Source: Cupriavidus sp. MP-37 (GTDB lineage Bacteria; Pseudomonadota; Gammaproteobacteria; Burkholderiales; Burkholderiaceae). Taken from it: 64,000 nt of DNA. The position numbers and the translations under genes are program-made. Of the stretch, positions 1-10,262 are shown one piece after another. The notes beneath the pieces were generated by a model that was not told the origin of the DNA, did no database searches, and worked only from the letters and a program-made list of their open reading frames with translations. How positions within the stretch are numbered: the stretch's first letter is position 1; every line of letters starts with the position of its first letter. The stretch covers positions 1,674,001 to 1,738,000 of the forward strand of contig NZ_CP085345.1 of the NCBI RefSeq assembly GCF_020618415.1. Reading direction: 5' to 3'.

Positions 1-2
1 TG

Positions 3-422
3 TCGCTGATCGTCAATGCGGCGCTGGCGGTGGTCGAGCGCATCTGGGGCCAGTTGTGGACGCAGTCGTGGTTTGCGCCGGTGGCCGAAGCCCTTTCCTC
101 GCTGTTTTCCTTCGCGGTGGTGACCGCGCTGTTCGCCGTGATCTTCAAGATGCTGCCCAATGCGCGCATCGCCTGGCGCGATGTCACCATGGGCGCGGTC
201 ATCACCGCGCTGCTGTTCTCGATCGGCAAGCGGCTGATCGGGCTGTACCTGGGCAACAGCGCGGTGGCCTCATCGTATGGCGCCGCGGGGTCGGTGGTGG
301 CGCTGATGTTGTGGGTGTATTACTCGGCACAGATCTTCTTCTTTGGCGCCGAGCTGACGCGCCAGTACGCCCTGCAGTTCGGCAGCCTGCGCGGCAAGCC
401 GGCGGACAAGCTGGCTGCATAG
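3..422 (+). CDS. YihY/BrkB family inner-membrane protein, C-terminal part
   Basis: The reading frame is open from the window edge, so the N-terminus lies outside; about 139 residues remain. Three hydrophobic segments are visible: one near the LFSFAVVTALFAVIFKML stretch, one at ITALLFSIGKRLIGLYL, and one at VVALMLWVYYSAQIFFFGAEL. The end of the last segment (YYSAQIFFFGAELT) is typical of the YihY/BrkB family, once misnamed ribonuclease BN. These are polytopic inner-membrane proteins of poorly known function. The gene is followed by about 200 bp before prfC, so it is probably a separate unit. Confidence 0.85.
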   Translation, partial: SLIVNAALAVVERIWGQLWTQSWFAPVAEALSSLFSFAVVTALFAVIFKMLPNARIAWRDVTMGAVITALLFSIGKRLIGLYLGNSAVASSYGAAGSVVALMLWVYYSAQIFFFGAELTRQYALQFGSLRGKPADKLAA

Positions 423-628
423 CGGCAGGGCGCGGAGCGGGCATAGCGGGTTGGCGAGCAGCCGGGGGGACAAGGCAAATCCCGTAGCGGCGGCCAAACC
501 GGTAAAATACCGCCCCATTCCCTTCGCGTGCCCGCAGGGCCCGGCCCCGCGGCCGCCCGCGGCGCTGCCGGTCCTGGTTCCGGCCACCGCCGGGCCACCC
601 CATTGTTTCCCAGTCAAACTCCGCTGCC

Positions 629-2230
629 GTGAGCTCGCTCGTTCCTGAAATTGCGCGTCGTCGCACCTTCGCCATCATCTCCCACCCCGACGCGGGCAAG
701 ACCACCCTGACCGAAAAGCTGCTGTGGTTCGGCGGCGCGATCCAGGTCGCGGGCGAAGTGCGGGCGCGCAAGGCCGACCGCCATGCCACCTCGGACTGGA
801 TGGAGCTGGAAAAGCAACGCGGCATTTCGGTGACGTCGTCGGTGATGCAGTTCCCGTACCGCCGCGACAGCGCGGACGGCAAGGGGCAGGAGAACATCGT
901 CAACCTGCTCGATACCCCGGGCCATGAGGACTTCTCCGAAGACACCTACCGCACCCTGACGGCGGTGGACTCGGCGGTGATGGTGATCGACTCGGTCAAC
1001 GGCGTGGAAGCGCAGACCATCAAGCTGCTGAACGTCTGCCGGCTGCGCGACACCCCCATCCTGACCTTCATCAACAAACTCGACCGCGAAGGCCGCTCGC
1101 CGATCGAACTGCTCGATGAAATCGAGGACGTGCTGCAGATCCAGTGCGCGCCGATGACCTGGCCGATCGGCATGGGCAAGGCCTTCCGCGGCGTGTACCA
1201 CCTGATCGACGACAAGGTGCAGCTGTTCGATCCGCATGGCGACAAGGGCACGGCCGCGATCCTGGACGGGCTGGACAATCCGGAGCTGGACCGCATCCTG
1301 GGCAGCCAGGCCGAAGAGCTGCGCATCGAGATCGAGCTGGTGCGCGGGGCTTCGCACACCTTCGACAAGGAAGCCTTCCTCAACGGCAAGCAGACGCCCG
1401 TGTATTTTGGCTCGGCCATCAACAACTTCGGCGTGCAGTCGCTGCTGGACGCCCTGTGCGAGCTGTCGCCGCCGCCGCTGGCGCGCAATACGGATTCGCG
1501 CGTGGTCGAGCCGCAGGAGCCGAAGTTCACCGGCTTCGTGTTCAAGATCCAGGCCAATATGGATCCGCGCCACCGCGACCGCATTGCCTTCGTGCGCGTC
1601 TGCTCGGGCCGCTTCGAGCGCGGCATGAAGCTGCTGCACGTGTCGGCGGGCAAGACCGTGGCGATCAACAACGCCATCACCTTCATGGCGCAGGACCGCA
1701 ACACCACCGAAGAGGCCTACGCCGGCGACATCATCGGCGTGCCCAACCACGGCACCATCCGCCTCGGCGATGTCTTCACCGAGGGCGAGCCGCTCAAGTT
1801 CACCGGCATCCCCTCGTTCGCGCCGGAATTCTTCCGCCGCGCGCGCCTGAACAACCCGCTCAAGGTCAAGCAGCTGCAGAAGGGCCTGCAGCAGCTGGCC
1901 GAAGAGGGCGCCACGCAGATGTTCCGCCCGCTCGCCTCCAACGACCTGGTGCTGGGTGCCGTCGGTATCCTGCAGTTCGATGTGGTGGCGCACCGGCTGG
2001 AGCATGAGTACGGCGTCGACGCCATCTTCGAATCGCATGAATGCGCCACCGCGCGCTGGCTCAAGGGCGCGCCGGCGGAGATCGAGAAGCTGATCGCCAA
2101 GGCCGGGCATAACGTGGCGCTGGACGGTGCCGGCGACCACGTCTACCTGGCGCCGAGCATGGTCAACCTGCGGCTGACGCAGGAGCGGTTCCCGGAGCTG
2201 CAGTTCCTGGAGACGCGCGAGATCGTCTGA
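629..2230 (+). CDS. prfC: Peptide chain release factor 3
   Basis: A 533-residue translational GTPase that recycles RF1/RF2 from the ribosome after termination. The G1 loop HPDAGKTT is at residues 19-26, the G3 motif DTPGH at 95-99 and the G4 motif NKLD at 149-152. The C-terminal half is the usual RF3 domain II/III region. Length is normal for the family. I chose the GTG at 629 because the family begins almost immediately before the [18 protein letters not shown] segment and no in-frame ATG lies just upstream. A perfect inverted repeat follows the stop and serves as terminator. Confidence 0.97.
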   Translation: MSSLVPEIARRRTFAIISHPDAGKTTLTEKLLWFGGAIQVAGEVRARKADRHATSDWMELEKQRGISVTSSVMQFPYRRDSADGKGQENIVNLLDTPGHEDFSEDTYRTLTAVDSAVMVIDSVNGVEAQTIKLLNVCRLRDTPILTFINKLDREGRSPIELLDEIEDVLQIQCAPMTWPIGMGKAFRGVYHLIDDKVQLFDPHGDKGTAAILDGLDNPELDRILGSQAEELRIEIELVRGASHTFDKEAFLNGKQTPVYFGSAINNFGVQSLLDALCELSPPPLARNTDSRVVEPQEPKFTGFVFKIQANMDPRHRDRIAFVRVCSGRFERGMKLLHVSAGKTVAINNAITFMAQDRNTTEEAYAGDIIGVPNHGTIRLGDVFTEGEPLKFTGIPSFAPEFFRRARLNNPLKVKQLQKGLQQLAEEGATQMFRPLASNDLVLGAVGILQFDVVAHRLEHEYGVDAIFESHECATARWLKGAPAEIEKLIAKAGHNVALDGAGDHVYLAPSMVNLRLTQERFPELQFLETREIV

Positions 2231-2250
2231 CGACTTCATCGCGGAAAATG

Positions 2251-2280
2251 CAAAACGGCTCGCCTTGGCGAGCCGTTTTG
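2251..2280. terminator. Bidirectional terminator between prfC and the TonB receptor gene
   Basis: A perfect inverted repeat with 14 bp arms (caaaacggctcgcc at 2251-2264, and its complement at 2267-2280) around a 2-nt centre. Each arm ends in a run of A or T, so it works as a Rho-independent hairpin in both directions. It lies 20 bp after the prfC stop and 20 bp after the convergent receptor gene. Confidence 0.9.
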
Positions 2281-2299
2281 CTTGCTGGTGCCGGCGTGG

Positions 2300-4477
2300 T
2301 CAATACGCCAGCGACGCCTGGATATAGAAGGTCCGCGGCATCCCCACATACTTGCCCGCATTGTTGTCCGTCGAGCGCGTGAAATAGCGCTTGTCGAACA
2401 CGTTCTTCACGCCTACCGCGACCTTCAGGTTCTGCGCCGCCTTGCCGAAGTCATAGCCCACGCGCAGGTTCATCAGCGCATAGCCCGGGATATCGCCGAG
2501 GGCGCCATTGGCGCTTTCGGCGGTCTGGTAAGTGGTCGAAGTGCTCGGGTCGCCCGGCGAATGCTGCTTCGACTGCGCAAAGCCGTCGACATTGAACGAC
2601 CAGCGGTTGCGCGCGTAGCGCATGCCCACCGTGGCCACATGGCGCGAATAGAACGGCAGGTCGCGCCCGGCGAAGTTGCCCTGGTTGTAGGTGGCTTCGG
2701 TGTAGGTGTAGGTGGCGTAGGCCGACAGGCCCATCAGCGACTTGTCGAGCGCGCCGAAATCATAGCGCAGCGACGATTCCACGCCGCGGTGGGTGGTGGC
2801 GCCCAGGTTGGTCCACGCATCGGGTGCGCCGCCGGTGCCGCCGCGCAGCTGCAGTTCGTCGTCGAAGTCGATGTTGAACAGCGTCAGCTCGCCGCCCCAG
2901 CCATTGGCGTTGAAGTGCGTGCCGACCTCGTAGGTCTTGGCCTTCTCCGGCGTCAGGCCATTGGTGGTCTGCGCGATCTGGAAATACTGCAGCGGGCCGA
3001 ACGAGATGCCGGCGTTGGCGAACAGCTTCCACTGATCGCTGACGTGGTACATCACCGCCAGCGACGGCAGCGGTTCGTCGGACGACACGTCGCGGCGCAC
3101 ATTGGTAAAGCGGTCGGTCACGTTGGAGCGGATGAACTCGTAGCGCAGGCCCGGCGTGATGGTCCAGTTGCCCACGTTGATGGTGTCGTCGATATAGACC
3201 GCGTTGGCGGTGGTGCCGCCGGTGCGCCACTGGTAGACCGGCGAGGGCAGCGTGGTGGCATCGACCGAGCCGGGCACGTAGTAGGCGGTACGCGACGCCT
3301 GCTCGTCGCTGGCTTCGCGTAGGTAGCGGTAGCCGACGCTGACCTCATGGCTCATGCTTTCGCCGCGGAACAGCTGCGAATAGCGCGGCTCGATCGCAAA
3401 GGTGTGGTAGTTGCGCGGGGCCGCGGTCAGCCGGCGGCGGCCGGCCTGCGCACCGGAGCCTTCCTGCTCGATATTGCTGCCACGGAAGCTGTCGGTGTAG
3501 TAGGTCAGCACCTCGAACTTGCGGTCGGCGTCGTTGTGGCTGTATTTCAGGCTGAAATCGTGGCGGCGCCCGCTGAAATTGTCAAAGGGGCGCACCGACT
3601 GGAACGGGTCGGCGGCGTACTGTCCGGGCGTCAGGCCGCCGGGCATGCCCGCCGTGCCTTCGTAGTAGTGGAAAGCGGCGCTGATCGAGTCGGTCTTCGA
3701 GATCCGGTACGCGCCCTTGAGCAGCAGGTCGTCGATATTGACGTGGTCGTTGCTGGCGCGATAGCCGTTGCCATGGATGCCCGAGTACAGCAGCGCGCCG
3801 CCCAGGCCCTGCTCGTTGGTGCCGCCGATGAATGCGGTCGGGTTGGTCTTGACGTTGCCGCCGTGGCTGTAGATGTCGGTCGAGATCGAGGCATCGGCAG
3901 CAAAGGTGGTGGGGATCGGGCGCGTCACGAAGTTGATGATGCCGCCCACGTTCTGCGGGCCGTAGCGCACCGAGCCCGCGCCGCGCACCACGTCGATGGT
4001 CTCGAGGTTGCCCAGCGACAGCGGCGCCATCGACAGCTGCGGCTGGCCGTAGGGCGCCACCGCCAGCGGGATGCCATCCATCAGGATGGTCGAGCGCGGC
4101 GACAGCCGCGAGGCCAGCCCGCGCACGCCCACGTTCAGCGAGACATCGCTGCCGCCGGTGCCGTTGTTCTCCTGCACCTGCACGCCGGGAATGCGGCGCA
4201 GCACCTCGCGCACATTGTTGGCGCCCGCTTCCGCGAAGGTCTCGCGGTCGACGATGGTACGCGCGCCCGGATGCTCCAGCACCTTGGCCTCGTTGGCGTT
4301 TTCCAGCCAGTTGCCGACCACGGTGACCGTGTTCAGCGTGGCTTCGGCATTGGCGGTGGAAGTGGCGGCGGAAGTGGCGGAAGCCGGTTCCGCGGCGTTG
4401 GCCGGCAAGGCGGCGAGCTGGGCAAACAGCAGGGCGGCGCCGATGGCACCCCCGGTCAGACGGAATGCGGGTTGCAA
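2300..4477 (-). CDS. TonB-dependent siderophore/ferric-citrate-type outer-membrane receptor
   Basis: A 725-residue TonB-dependent receptor. It has an N-terminal signal peptide (hydrophobic GAIGAALLFAQLAALPANA) and a TonB-box-like TVTVVG near residue 50. A plug domain follows, with the typical VREVLRRIPGVQVQ and VRYGPQNVGGIINFVTRP stretches, then a 22-strand-type barrel ending in the aromatic C-terminus FYIQASLAY. The plug resembles the FecA class (ferric dicitrate and carboxylate siderophores), but no FecI/FecR genes sit beside it. The Fur-box-like sequence upstream suggests iron control. Substrate is not decided by the sequence. The gene is convergent with prfC and divergent from an MFS exporter, a common siderophore arrangement. 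Confidence 0.88.
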   Translation of the reverse strand: MQPAFRLTGGAIGAALLFAQLAALPANAAEPASATSAATSTANAEATLNTVTVVGNWLENANEAKVLEHPGARTIVDRETFAEAGANNVREVLRRIPGVQVQENNGTGGSDVSLNVGVRGLASRLSPRSTILMDGIPLAVAPYGQPQLSMAPLSLGNLETIDVVRGAGSVRYGPQNVGGIINFVTRPIPTTFAADASISTDIYSHGGNVKTNPTAFIGGTNEQGLGGALLYSGIHGNGYRASNDHVNIDDLLLKGAYRISKTDSISAAFHYYEGTAGMPGGLTPGQYAADPFQSVRPFDNFSGRRHDFSLKYSHNDADRKFEVLTYYTDSFRGSNIEQEGSGAQAGRRRLTAAPRNYHTFAIEPRYSQLFRGESMSHEVSVGYRYLREASDEQASRTAYYVPGSVDATTLPSPVYQWRTGGTTANAVYIDDTINVGNWTITPGLRYEFIRSNVTDRFTNVRRDVSSDEPLPSLAVMYHVSDQWKLFANAGISFGPLQYFQIAQTTNGLTPEKAKTYEVGTHFNANGWGGELTLFNIDFDDELQLRGGTGGAPDAWTNLGATTHRGVESSLRYDFGALDKSLMGLSAYATYTYTEATYNQGNFAGRDLPFYSRHVATVGMRYARNRWSFNVDGFAQSKQHSPGDPSTSTTYQTAESANGALGDIPGYALMNLRVGYDFGKAAQNLKVAVGVKNVFDKRYFTRSTDNNAGKYVGMPRTFYIQASLAY

Positions 4478-4558
4478 GGTGGGTTTCCTGGGAGAGCGGC
4501 GCGTCCCGCTGCGCCGGAAGCGGTGGTCCGGACGGTCACGCCAATGGGCGGCGATTAT

Positions 4559-4578
4559 AAATGCGAGTGATTCTCAAA
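4559..4578. promoter_or_regulatory. Candidate Fur box in the receptor promoter
   Basis: The sequence aaatgcgagtgattctcaaa matches the 7-1-7 Fur consensus (tgataatnattatca) at about 10 of 14 positions when read on the minus strand as tgagaatcactcgca. It has the tgcga-n-tgattctca look of beta-proteobacterial Fur sites. It sits about 85 bp upstream of the receptor start, in a locally AT-richer patch, and could also affect the divergent MFS gene. Confidence 0.6.
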
Positions 4579-4628
4579 GGCGAGTAGAGCGGCATCCCGC
4601 TGCACCTGGTGTCGCGCCTCTGCATCGT

Positions 4629-4669
4629 TGTGCGGACAAGAAGGCATAATTCGAGCTTCTTTCCGCACA
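4629..4669 (+). other. Imperfect hairpin in the leader of the MFS gene
   Basis: The arms tgtgcggacaagaag (4629-4643) and cttctttccgcaca (4656-4669) pair almost fully, with one extra base in the left arm, around a loop of about 12 nt. It lies roughly 130 nt before the MFS start codon. No run of T follows, so it is not a simple terminator. It could be an RNA element in the untranslated leader or a protein-binding palindrome. The rest of the 320 bp interval 4478-4797 holds the Fur-like site and short tgcatgca palindromes; I see no gene in it. Confidence 0.45.
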
Positions 4670-4797
4670 TTCCGAGCCTTGCGTGTGCATGCGTCGGCAT
4701 CTGCATGCAGCAATTAAGCGCACGCTTTAGAATCTGCCCTTTGCGCACCGCGAACCCGCTTCCCGTGCGCAAGCCCCGCTCCCTTCCTGCCCCATCC

Positions 4798-6045
4798 ATG
4801 TCTTCCCCTGCCACCGTTCCGGCCACCGAGCCGGACAGCGTTTTCCGTGATGCCGTATTCCGCCGCTACTGGTTCGCGCGTCTGTGCACCACCATCGGCT
4901 ACCAGATCTTCACCGTGGCGGTGGGCTGGCAGATGTACGACCTGACGCGCGACCCGCTGATGCTGGGCATGGTCGGGCTGGTGCAGTTCCTGCCGTCGGT
5001 GGCGCTGATCCTGATGTCGGGCCACGTGGCGGACCGCTTCGACCGGCGCCGCATCGTGCGCACCTGCCAGTCGATCGAGGCGCTGCTGGCGGCCGGCATG
5101 GCCGCCGCCAGCCTGGGCGGCTGGATCGACAGCCACCATATCTTTGTCTTCGTCGCGCTGATCGGCGCCACGCGCGCGTTCGAGAACCCCACGCTGCAGG
5201 CCTTGCTGCCCAGCGTGGTCACGCCGCGCCAGCTGCCGCGCGCGGTGGCGCTGGCCAGCTCGGCGGGGCAGGCCGCCATCATCATCGGCCCGGCCATCGG
5301 CGGCTTCGCCTATGTGGCGGGACCGGGGGTCGTGTACACGCTGAGCGCGACGCTGTTTGCGATCGCGGCCGTGCTGGTGGGCGGCATCACGCTGCGCCAG
5401 GCGGCGCAGCGGCTGACCGCGCCGGTCAGCGTGCGCACCGTCTTTGCCGGTTTTGCCTATATCCGCAGCCGCCCGGTGCTGCTGGGCGCGATTTCGCTGG
5501 ACATGGTCGCGGTACTGCTGGGCGGCGCCGCGGCGCTGCTGCCGATCTACGCGCGCGACATCCTGCATACCGGACCGTGGGGGCTGGGGCTGCTGCGCTC
5601 CTCGCCGGCGATCGGCGCGCTGGCGATGGCGCTGTGGCTGGCGCGCCATCCGCTGAACCGGCGCGCCGGACGCGTCATGTTCGCGGCGGTGGCGGTGTTC
5701 GGCGTCGCCACGGTGGTGTTCGGCGTCTCGACCTGGCTGCCTTTGTCGATGGCGGCGCTGGTGGTGCTGGGCGCCTCGGACATGATCAGCGTGGTGGTGC
5801 GCTCCACGCTGGTCCAGCTGGATACGCCCGACGACATGCGCGGGCGCGTCGGCGCCGTCAATTCGGTGTTTATCGGCGCTTCCAACCAGCTGGGCGAGTT
5901 CGAGTCCGGTGTCACCGCCGCGCTGTTCGGGCCGGTGGGCGCGGTGATCCTCGGGGGTGTCGGCACGCTGCTGGTGGTGGCGGTGTGGATGCGCCTGTTC
6001 CCCGCGCTGGCGGCGCGCGACAAGCTGCATGAACATCCGGCGTGA
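4798..6045 (+). CDS. MFS transporter, EntS-like (MFS_3) exporter
   Basis: A 415-residue major facilitator protein with about 12 hydrophobic segments. The start at 4798 is chosen because the protein then begins with a short cytoplasmic tail followed by FRRYWFARLCTTIGYQIFTVAVGWQMYDL, typical of the EntS/MFS_3 branch. The longer frame upstream codes for an unlikely Cys/Arg-rich tail. The loop DRFDRRRIVRTCQ after TM2 is the usual MFS signature. EntS relatives export siderophores; with the divergent iron-type receptor and Fur-like site this is a plausible siderophore exporter, but no biosynthesis genes are present, so the cargo is inference. Confidence 0.82.
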   Translation: MSSPATVPATEPDSVFRDAVFRRYWFARLCTTIGYQIFTVAVGWQMYDLTRDPLMLGMVGLVQFLPSVALILMSGHVADRFDRRRIVRTCQSIEALLAAGMAAASLGGWIDSHHIFVFVALIGATRAFENPTLQALLPSVVTPRQLPRAVALASSAGQAAIIIGPAIGGFAYVAGPGVVYTLSATLFAIAAVLVGGITLRQAAQRLTAPVSVRTVFAGFAYIRSRPVLLGAISLDMVAVLLGGAAALLPIYARDILHTGPWGLGLLRSSPAIGALAMALWLARHPLNRRAGRVMFAAVAVFGVATVVFGVSTWLPLSMAALVVLGASDMISVVVRSTLVQLDTPDDMRGRVGAVNSVFIGASNQLGEFESGVTAALFGPVGAVILGGVGTLLVVAVWMRLFPALAARDKLHEHPA

Positions 6046-6066
6046 ATCCGGCCCGGCGATGGCCGG

Positions 6067-6087
6067 AGCGTACCCGTTTCTGCGTGC
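6067..6087 (-). repeat. Dispersed ~20 bp repeat, copy 1
   Basis: On the minus strand this reads gcacgcagaaacgggtacgc followed by t, a perfect copy of the family consensus. It lies between the MFS gene stop and the AraC-type regulator. The element is not palindromic; both ends carry the short direct repeat acgc. Confidence 0.8.
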
Positions 6088-6205
6088 CCGGCGGCGGCGC
6101 TGGCGGCGGTATAGTGATGCCTCGCGCGCCAACTTTCGTCGCTGAAAGTCGTGCTGCCGGTTCCTATTTCTGTCCGCGTTCCTGTTCCACCACGCATTGC
6201 ATCCC

Positions 6206-7084
6206 ATGACCTTGCCGACCGACCCGCTCCGGCGCCACGCCGTGTTTGCCGCGCTCAGCGGCTCGCGTGCTTCGCTGGAGCGTGCCACGGCGCTGGGCGA
6301 TGGCCTGGGCGTGGCGCTGTGGCGCAACCGGAACGACAGCACCGGCTATGCCAGGCCGGGCCACCACACCATGTCGGTCTACCTGCAGGGCGGCCACGCC
6401 ACCTACCGGCGCGACCAGCCCGGCAACAAGGGCGCCCCGGGCCGGCTGTGCCTGTTGCCGGCCGACCATGAGTCGCGCTGGCATGTCGGCGGCCCGCAGC
6501 GCTTCCTCCATCTGTACTTCCGCCCCGAAACCCTGGCCTGGCACTGCGTGCGCCTGCTTGACCGCGAGCCACGCGCGCTCGCCTTGCGCGACCTGACCTT
6601 TGCCGACGATCCGCGCCTGCATGGGCTGAGCCAGCGGCTTGCCGCGCTCGACTGGCAGCTGCCCGAAGCCCGCATGGCCGGCAATGCGCTGGCGCACGAG
6701 GCGCTCAGCCACCTGGTGCTGACCCATGCCGCCCGTGCCGCCGAGGCCGACTGGCGCGGTGGCCTGTCGGCGCAGGCGCGGCGGACCGTGCGCGACTGGA
6801 TCGAAAGCCATCCCGAAAGCAACCCGACGCTGGGCGAACTGGCGGCCCTGGCGGGCCTGTCGGAATTCCATTTCGCGCGCATGTTCCGGGTGTCGTTCGG
6901 CATGCCGCCGCATGCGTGGGTGCTGCACACCCGCCTGGAGCGGGCCCGGCACCTGCTGGCCGATCCGCGCCGCCCGCTGCATGAAGTCGCCGCCCGCGCC
7001 GGGTTTGCCTCGGCCAGCCACCTGAGCCGCCGTTTCCTGGCAGCGTTCGGCGTCACCCCCGGCGCCTGGCGCGCCGGCGCGTAG
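6206..7084 (+). CDS. AraC-family transcriptional regulator
   Basis: A 292-residue regulator. The N-terminal ~150 residues look like a cupin-type ligand domain (HTMSVYLQGGHATYRRDQPG, LCLLPADHESRW, FLHLYFRPETL). The C-terminal ~100 residues carry the double helix-turn-helix of the AraC/XylS family (LGELAALAGLSEFHFARMFRVSFGMPPHAWV and LHEVAARAGFASASHLSRRFLAAFGVTPGAWR). I prefer the ATG at 6206; a TTG nine bases earlier is also possible. No gene is clearly paired with it; the MFS exporter upstream is the nearest candidate target. Confidence 0.9.
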   Translation: MTLPTDPLRRHAVFAALSGSRASLERATALGDGLGVALWRNRNDSTGYARPGHHTMSVYLQGGHATYRRDQPGNKGAPGRLCLLPADHESRWHVGGPQRFLHLYFRPETLAWHCVRLLDREPRALALRDLTFADDPRLHGLSQRLAALDWQLPEARMAGNALAHEALSHLVLTHAARAAEADWRGGLSAQARRTVRDWIESHPESNPTLGELAALAGLSEFHFARMFRVSFGMPPHAWVLHTRLERARHLLADPRRPLHEVAARAGFASASHLSRRFLAAFGVTPGAWRAGA

Positions 7085-7402
7085 CCTCGCCTGCGATCGG
7101 CCGGTCGGGCGCCAGCCATTGCAGCGCAAGGCCTGGCGGCCACCCCTCCCGTATCCGGCCTCACGTCGCGGGAACCCCCTCCGGCTTCGTTTGTCCCCTC
7201 TATGTGTCGTGTTTCCGGCTTTGTCGGTGATCGTCTGACATCAAGCATTCAATATGCATTGATCTGTCAAATTCGGTCCTCCGCCCAGCCTCCCGGACCG
7301 TCCGTCCGATAGTGGCCGCGGCACGCAGAAACGGGTACGCATCACCACCCAAGGCCAGCACCGTCGACAACCCTGACAACAACCGCAAACGGAGCCGCTC
7401 CC
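7085..7402. other. 318 bp intergenic region upstream of mscS
   Basis: No credible gene. It contains one copy of the dispersed repeat at 7321-7340 and an AT-richer stretch around 7205-7270 that is the best place for the mscS promoter, although no clear -35/-10 pair stands out. Confidence 0.5.
7321..7340 (+). repeat. Dispersed ~20 bp repeat, copy 2
   Basis: Exact gcacgcagaaacgggtacgc, 62 bp before the mscS start and pointing towards it. The following base is a, not the usual t. Confidence 0.8.
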
Positions 7403-8350
7403 ATGGACTTGAACTTCATCGATGCCAACCAGCTGGAGGCGGGCTGGTCCTACCTGGTCCGGTTCGCCATCAACCAGGGCATGAACTGCCTGGCGGCCAT
7501 CCTGATCCTGATCGTCGGCTGGTGGCTGTCCGGCCGCGTGGCCACCGCGGCGCGGCGCGCGCTCGGCCGCACCCATGTCGATGCCACCATGCGCCCGCTG
7601 CTGGCCAATGCGCTGCAATGGATGGTGCGCGTGCTGACCATCGTGCTGGTGCTGTCGCAGTTCGGCGTGCAGACCGCCAGCATCATCGCCATGCTGGGCG
7701 CCGCCGGCCTGGCGATCGGGCTGGCGCTGCAGGGCACGCTGCAGAATATTGCCGCCGGCATCATGCTGGTGCTGCTGCGCCCGTTCCGCGTCGGCCAGTA
7801 CATCGACGCGCAGGGCGTGGCCGGCACCGTGCGCGAGACCGGGCTCTTCATGACCGAGCTGACCACCTTCGACGGCGTCTGCCTGCGCGTGCCCAACGGC
7901 AAGCTGTGGGGCAGCGCCATCACCAACTACAGCGAGAATGCCACGCGGCGCGCCGACATCGAGGCCACGGTGACCTTCGACAGCGACGTGCAGCGTAGCC
8001 TGGAAGCGCTGCGCGCGATGCTGGCACGCGAGCCGCGGCTGCTGGCCGAGCCCGCGCCCGAAACCATGGTGGTCAACTACACGCAGCAGGGCATTACGCT
8101 CAACGTGCGCTACTGGACCTCGAACGACGATTACTGGAACGTGCGCTTTGCCTTCTACGAGCGCATCAAGCAGGTGCTGGAACAAGCCGGCAGCAAGCTG
8201 GCGGTGCCGATCCAGGAACTGCACGTGCCGGGCGCGTCGTCGGTGCCCGGCGTGGTGAAGGTGGCCGACAGCGCGCCGTCGGCCGCGCCGCGGCCGCCTG
8301 GCACGCCGCCGCACCAGCCGACGCGCCAGCCGGCGCGGCAACCAGGCTAG
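7403..8350 (+). CDS. Small-conductance mechanosensitive channel, MscS family
   Basis: A 315-residue inner-membrane channel of the minimal MscS type, which opens under membrane tension to release solutes during osmotic downshock. Three membrane helices lie in the first ~130 residues. TM3 has the Gly/Ala-rich pore pattern ([35 protein letters not shown]) that defines the family. The cytoplasmic beta domain follows ([38 protein letters not shown]). The last ~40 residues are Pro/Ala/Arg-rich and probably disordered. The sequence ggagc precedes the ATG. The stop codon overlaps the stop of the convergent edd gene. Confidence 0.93.
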   Translation: MDLNFIDANQLEAGWSYLVRFAINQGMNCLAAILILIVGWWLSGRVATAARRALGRTHVDATMRPLLANALQWMVRVLTIVLVLSQFGVQTASIIAMLGAAGLAIGLALQGTLQNIAAGIMLVLLRPFRVGQYIDAQGVAGTVRETGLFMTELTTFDGVCLRVPNGKLWGSAITNYSENATRRADIEATVTFDSDVQRSLEALRAMLAREPRLLAEPAPETMVVNYTQQGITLNVRYWTSNDDYWNVRFAFYERIKQVLEQAGSKLAVPIQELHVPGASSVPGVVKVADSAPSAAPRPPGTPPHQPTRQPARQPG

Positions 8351-10194
8351 GCGGGCGCGTCCGACGCCTCCCCCTCATCCGAAAACAGCGTGCAGGCACC
8401 GCTTTCGGCGGTGCTGACCTGGCAGCGAAAGGTCGCGAACAGGTCGCGGCCGACGCCGTGGCGATTGGCGCTGAGGTCCGGGCGCGACGGCGTGCGCGCC
8501 TGCCATTCGTCCTCGGGCACCAGCACGTCGAGCGTGCCCGCGGGCGCGTCCACGCGCAGCATGTCGCCGCTGCGCACGCGTGCGATCGCGCCGCCGCGCA
8601 GCGCTTCGGGGCAGACGTGGATGGCGGCCGGGACCTTGCCCGATGCCCCCGACATGCGTCCGTCGGTCACCAGCGCCACATGGAAGCCGCGGTCCTGCAG
8701 CACCGTCAGCGTGGGCGTGAGCTTGTGCAGCTCCGGCATGCCGCACGACGCCGGACCCTGCCATGGCAGCACCGCTACGAAGTCGCGCTCCAGCTCGCCG
8801 CGCTTGAAGGCGTGCAGCACCTCGTCCTGATGCTCGAACACGATCGCCGGCGCCTCCACCACCTGGTGCTCCGGTTTCACCGCGGAGGTCTTGATCACCG
8901 CGCGGCCGAGCCTGCCGTCGAGCAGCTTGATGCCGCCGTCCGGGGCAAAGGGCGCATCGGCGCCGCGCACGACGCTGTCGTCGAGTGGTGCGGCCGGGCC
9001 GTCGATCCACGTCAGCTTGCCGTCGCGCAGCACCGGCTCGCGCGTGTAGTCCTGCAGGCCGCGGCCGACGATGGTGGTGACGTCGTCGTGCAGCAGCCCC
9101 AGCGCCAGCAGTCCGCGGATCACCACCGGCAGTCCGCCGGCGGCCTGGAACTGGTTCACGTCGGCCTTGCCGTTCGGGTACACGCGCGCCAGCAGCGGCA
9201 CCACCGCCGAGAGGTCATCGAAATCGTCCCAGCTCAGCACGATGCCGGCCACGCGCGCCATCGCGATCAGATGCAGCGTATGGTTGGTGGAGCCGCCGGT
9301 GGCCAGCAGCCCGACGATGCCGTTGACGAAGGCGCGCTCGTCCAGCACCTCCGCCACCGGCGTGTAGCGTTCGCCGCCGTGCACCAGCTTCAGCGCCTGG
9401 CGCGCGGCCTCGCGCGTGAGCGCTTCGCGCAGCGGCGTATTGGGATTGACGAAGGCCGTGCCCGGCAGGTGCAGGCCCATCATTTCCATCAGCATCTGGT
9501 TGGAATTGGCGGTGCCGTAGAAGGTGCAGGTGCCGGGCCCGTGATAGGAACGGGTTTCGGCCTCGAGCAGCTCCTTGCGGCCGATCTTGCCTTCGGCGTA
9601 GAGCTGGCGCGTGTGCGCCTTCTCGTCGTTGCTGATGCCGGTGGTCATCGGCCCGCCGGGTACGAACACCGCGGGCAGATGGCCGAAGGACAGCGCCCCC
9701 ATCACCAGGCCGGGCACGATCTTGTCGCACACGCCCAGGTACAGCGCGCCATCGAACATCTGGTGCGACAGCGCCACCGCCGTGGCCAGCGCGATCACGT
9801 CGCGCGAGAACAGCGACAGGTCCATGCCGTCCTGGCCCTGCGTGACGCCGTCGCACATCGCCGGCGTGCCGCCGGCAAACTGCGCGGTGCCGCCGGCCTC
9901 GAGCGCGGCTTCCTTGAGCCATTGCGGGAACGCCGCCAGCGGCTGGTGCGCCGACAGCATGTCGTTGTAGGCCGAGACGATCGCCAGGTTGGGCCGCTCG
10001 TCGGCCTTCAGCCGGATCTTGGCGGCGTCCGGCATGGCGGCCACCGCGTGCGCGAGGTTGGTACAGGAAAGCTGCGCGCGTTCGACCTTGTGCCCGGCCA
10101 TGGCGCGGGTGCGGTCAAGATACGCCTGGCGCGAGGCGGTGCTGCGGGAGACGATGCGGGCGGTGACCCGCTCGAGCACTGGATGACGTGGCAT
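8347..10194 (-). CDS. edd: Phosphogluconate dehydratase (Entner-Doudoroff)
   Basis: A 615-residue IlvD/Edd-family iron-sulfur dehydratase converting 6-phosphogluconate to 2-keto-3-deoxy-6-phosphogluconate. The family signatures are clear: [17 protein letters not shown], the [23 protein letters not shown] segment, [20 protein letters not shown] and [23 protein letters not shown]. The start at 10194 ([10 protein letters not shown]) is preceded by aggag at a good distance; a longer open frame upstream has no family support. It is divergent from zwf-pgl-glk, which make its substrate. No eda is adjacent. Its stop overlaps that of mscS. Confidence 0.97.
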   Translation of the reverse strand: MPRHPVLERVTARIVSRSTASRQAYLDRTRAMAGHKVERAQLSCTNLAHAVAAMPDAAKIRLKADERPNLAIVSAYNDMLSAHQPLAAFPQWLKEAALEAGGTAQFAGGTPAMCDGVTQGQDGMDLSLFSRDVIALATAVALSHQMFDGALYLGVCDKIVPGLVMGALSFGHLPAVFVPGGPMTTGISNDEKAHTRQLYAEGKIGRKELLEAETRSYHGPGTCTFYGTANSNQMLMEMMGLHLPGTAFVNPNTPLREALTREAARQALKLVHGGERYTPVAEVLDERAFVNGIVGLLATGGSTNHTLHLIAMARVAGIVLSWDDFDDLSAVVPLLARVYPNGKADVNQFQAAGGLPVVIRGLLALGLLHDDVTTIVGRGLQDYTREPVLRDGKLTWIDGPAAPLDDSVVRGADAPFAPDGGIKLLDGRLGRAVIKTSAVKPEHQVVEAPAIVFEHQDEVLHAFKRGELERDFVAVLPWQGPASCGMPELHKLTPTLTVLQDRGFHVALVTDGRMSGASGKVPAAIHVCPEALRGGAIARVRSGDMLRVDAPAGTLDVLVPEDEWQARTPSRPDLSANRHGVGRDLFATFRCQVSTAESGACTLFSDEGEASDAPA

Positions 10195-10262
10195 GGGGTT
10201 CTCCTGCGGGGGAGCTTTCAGCCTAGCGCACTTTGCCGGCACCTGCACGCCGCAGGCTGGCC

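Noticed and set aside
614..2239. A 541-codon minus-strand frame opposite prfC
   Set aside because: A shadow of the conserved prfC gene; its composition is typical of antisense GC-rich DNA.
4609..4797. N-terminal extension of the MFS exporter from 4609
   Set aside because: It would encode a Cys/Arg/Pro-rich tail crossing a hairpin and has no family support; the ATG at 4798 gives the normal MFS start.
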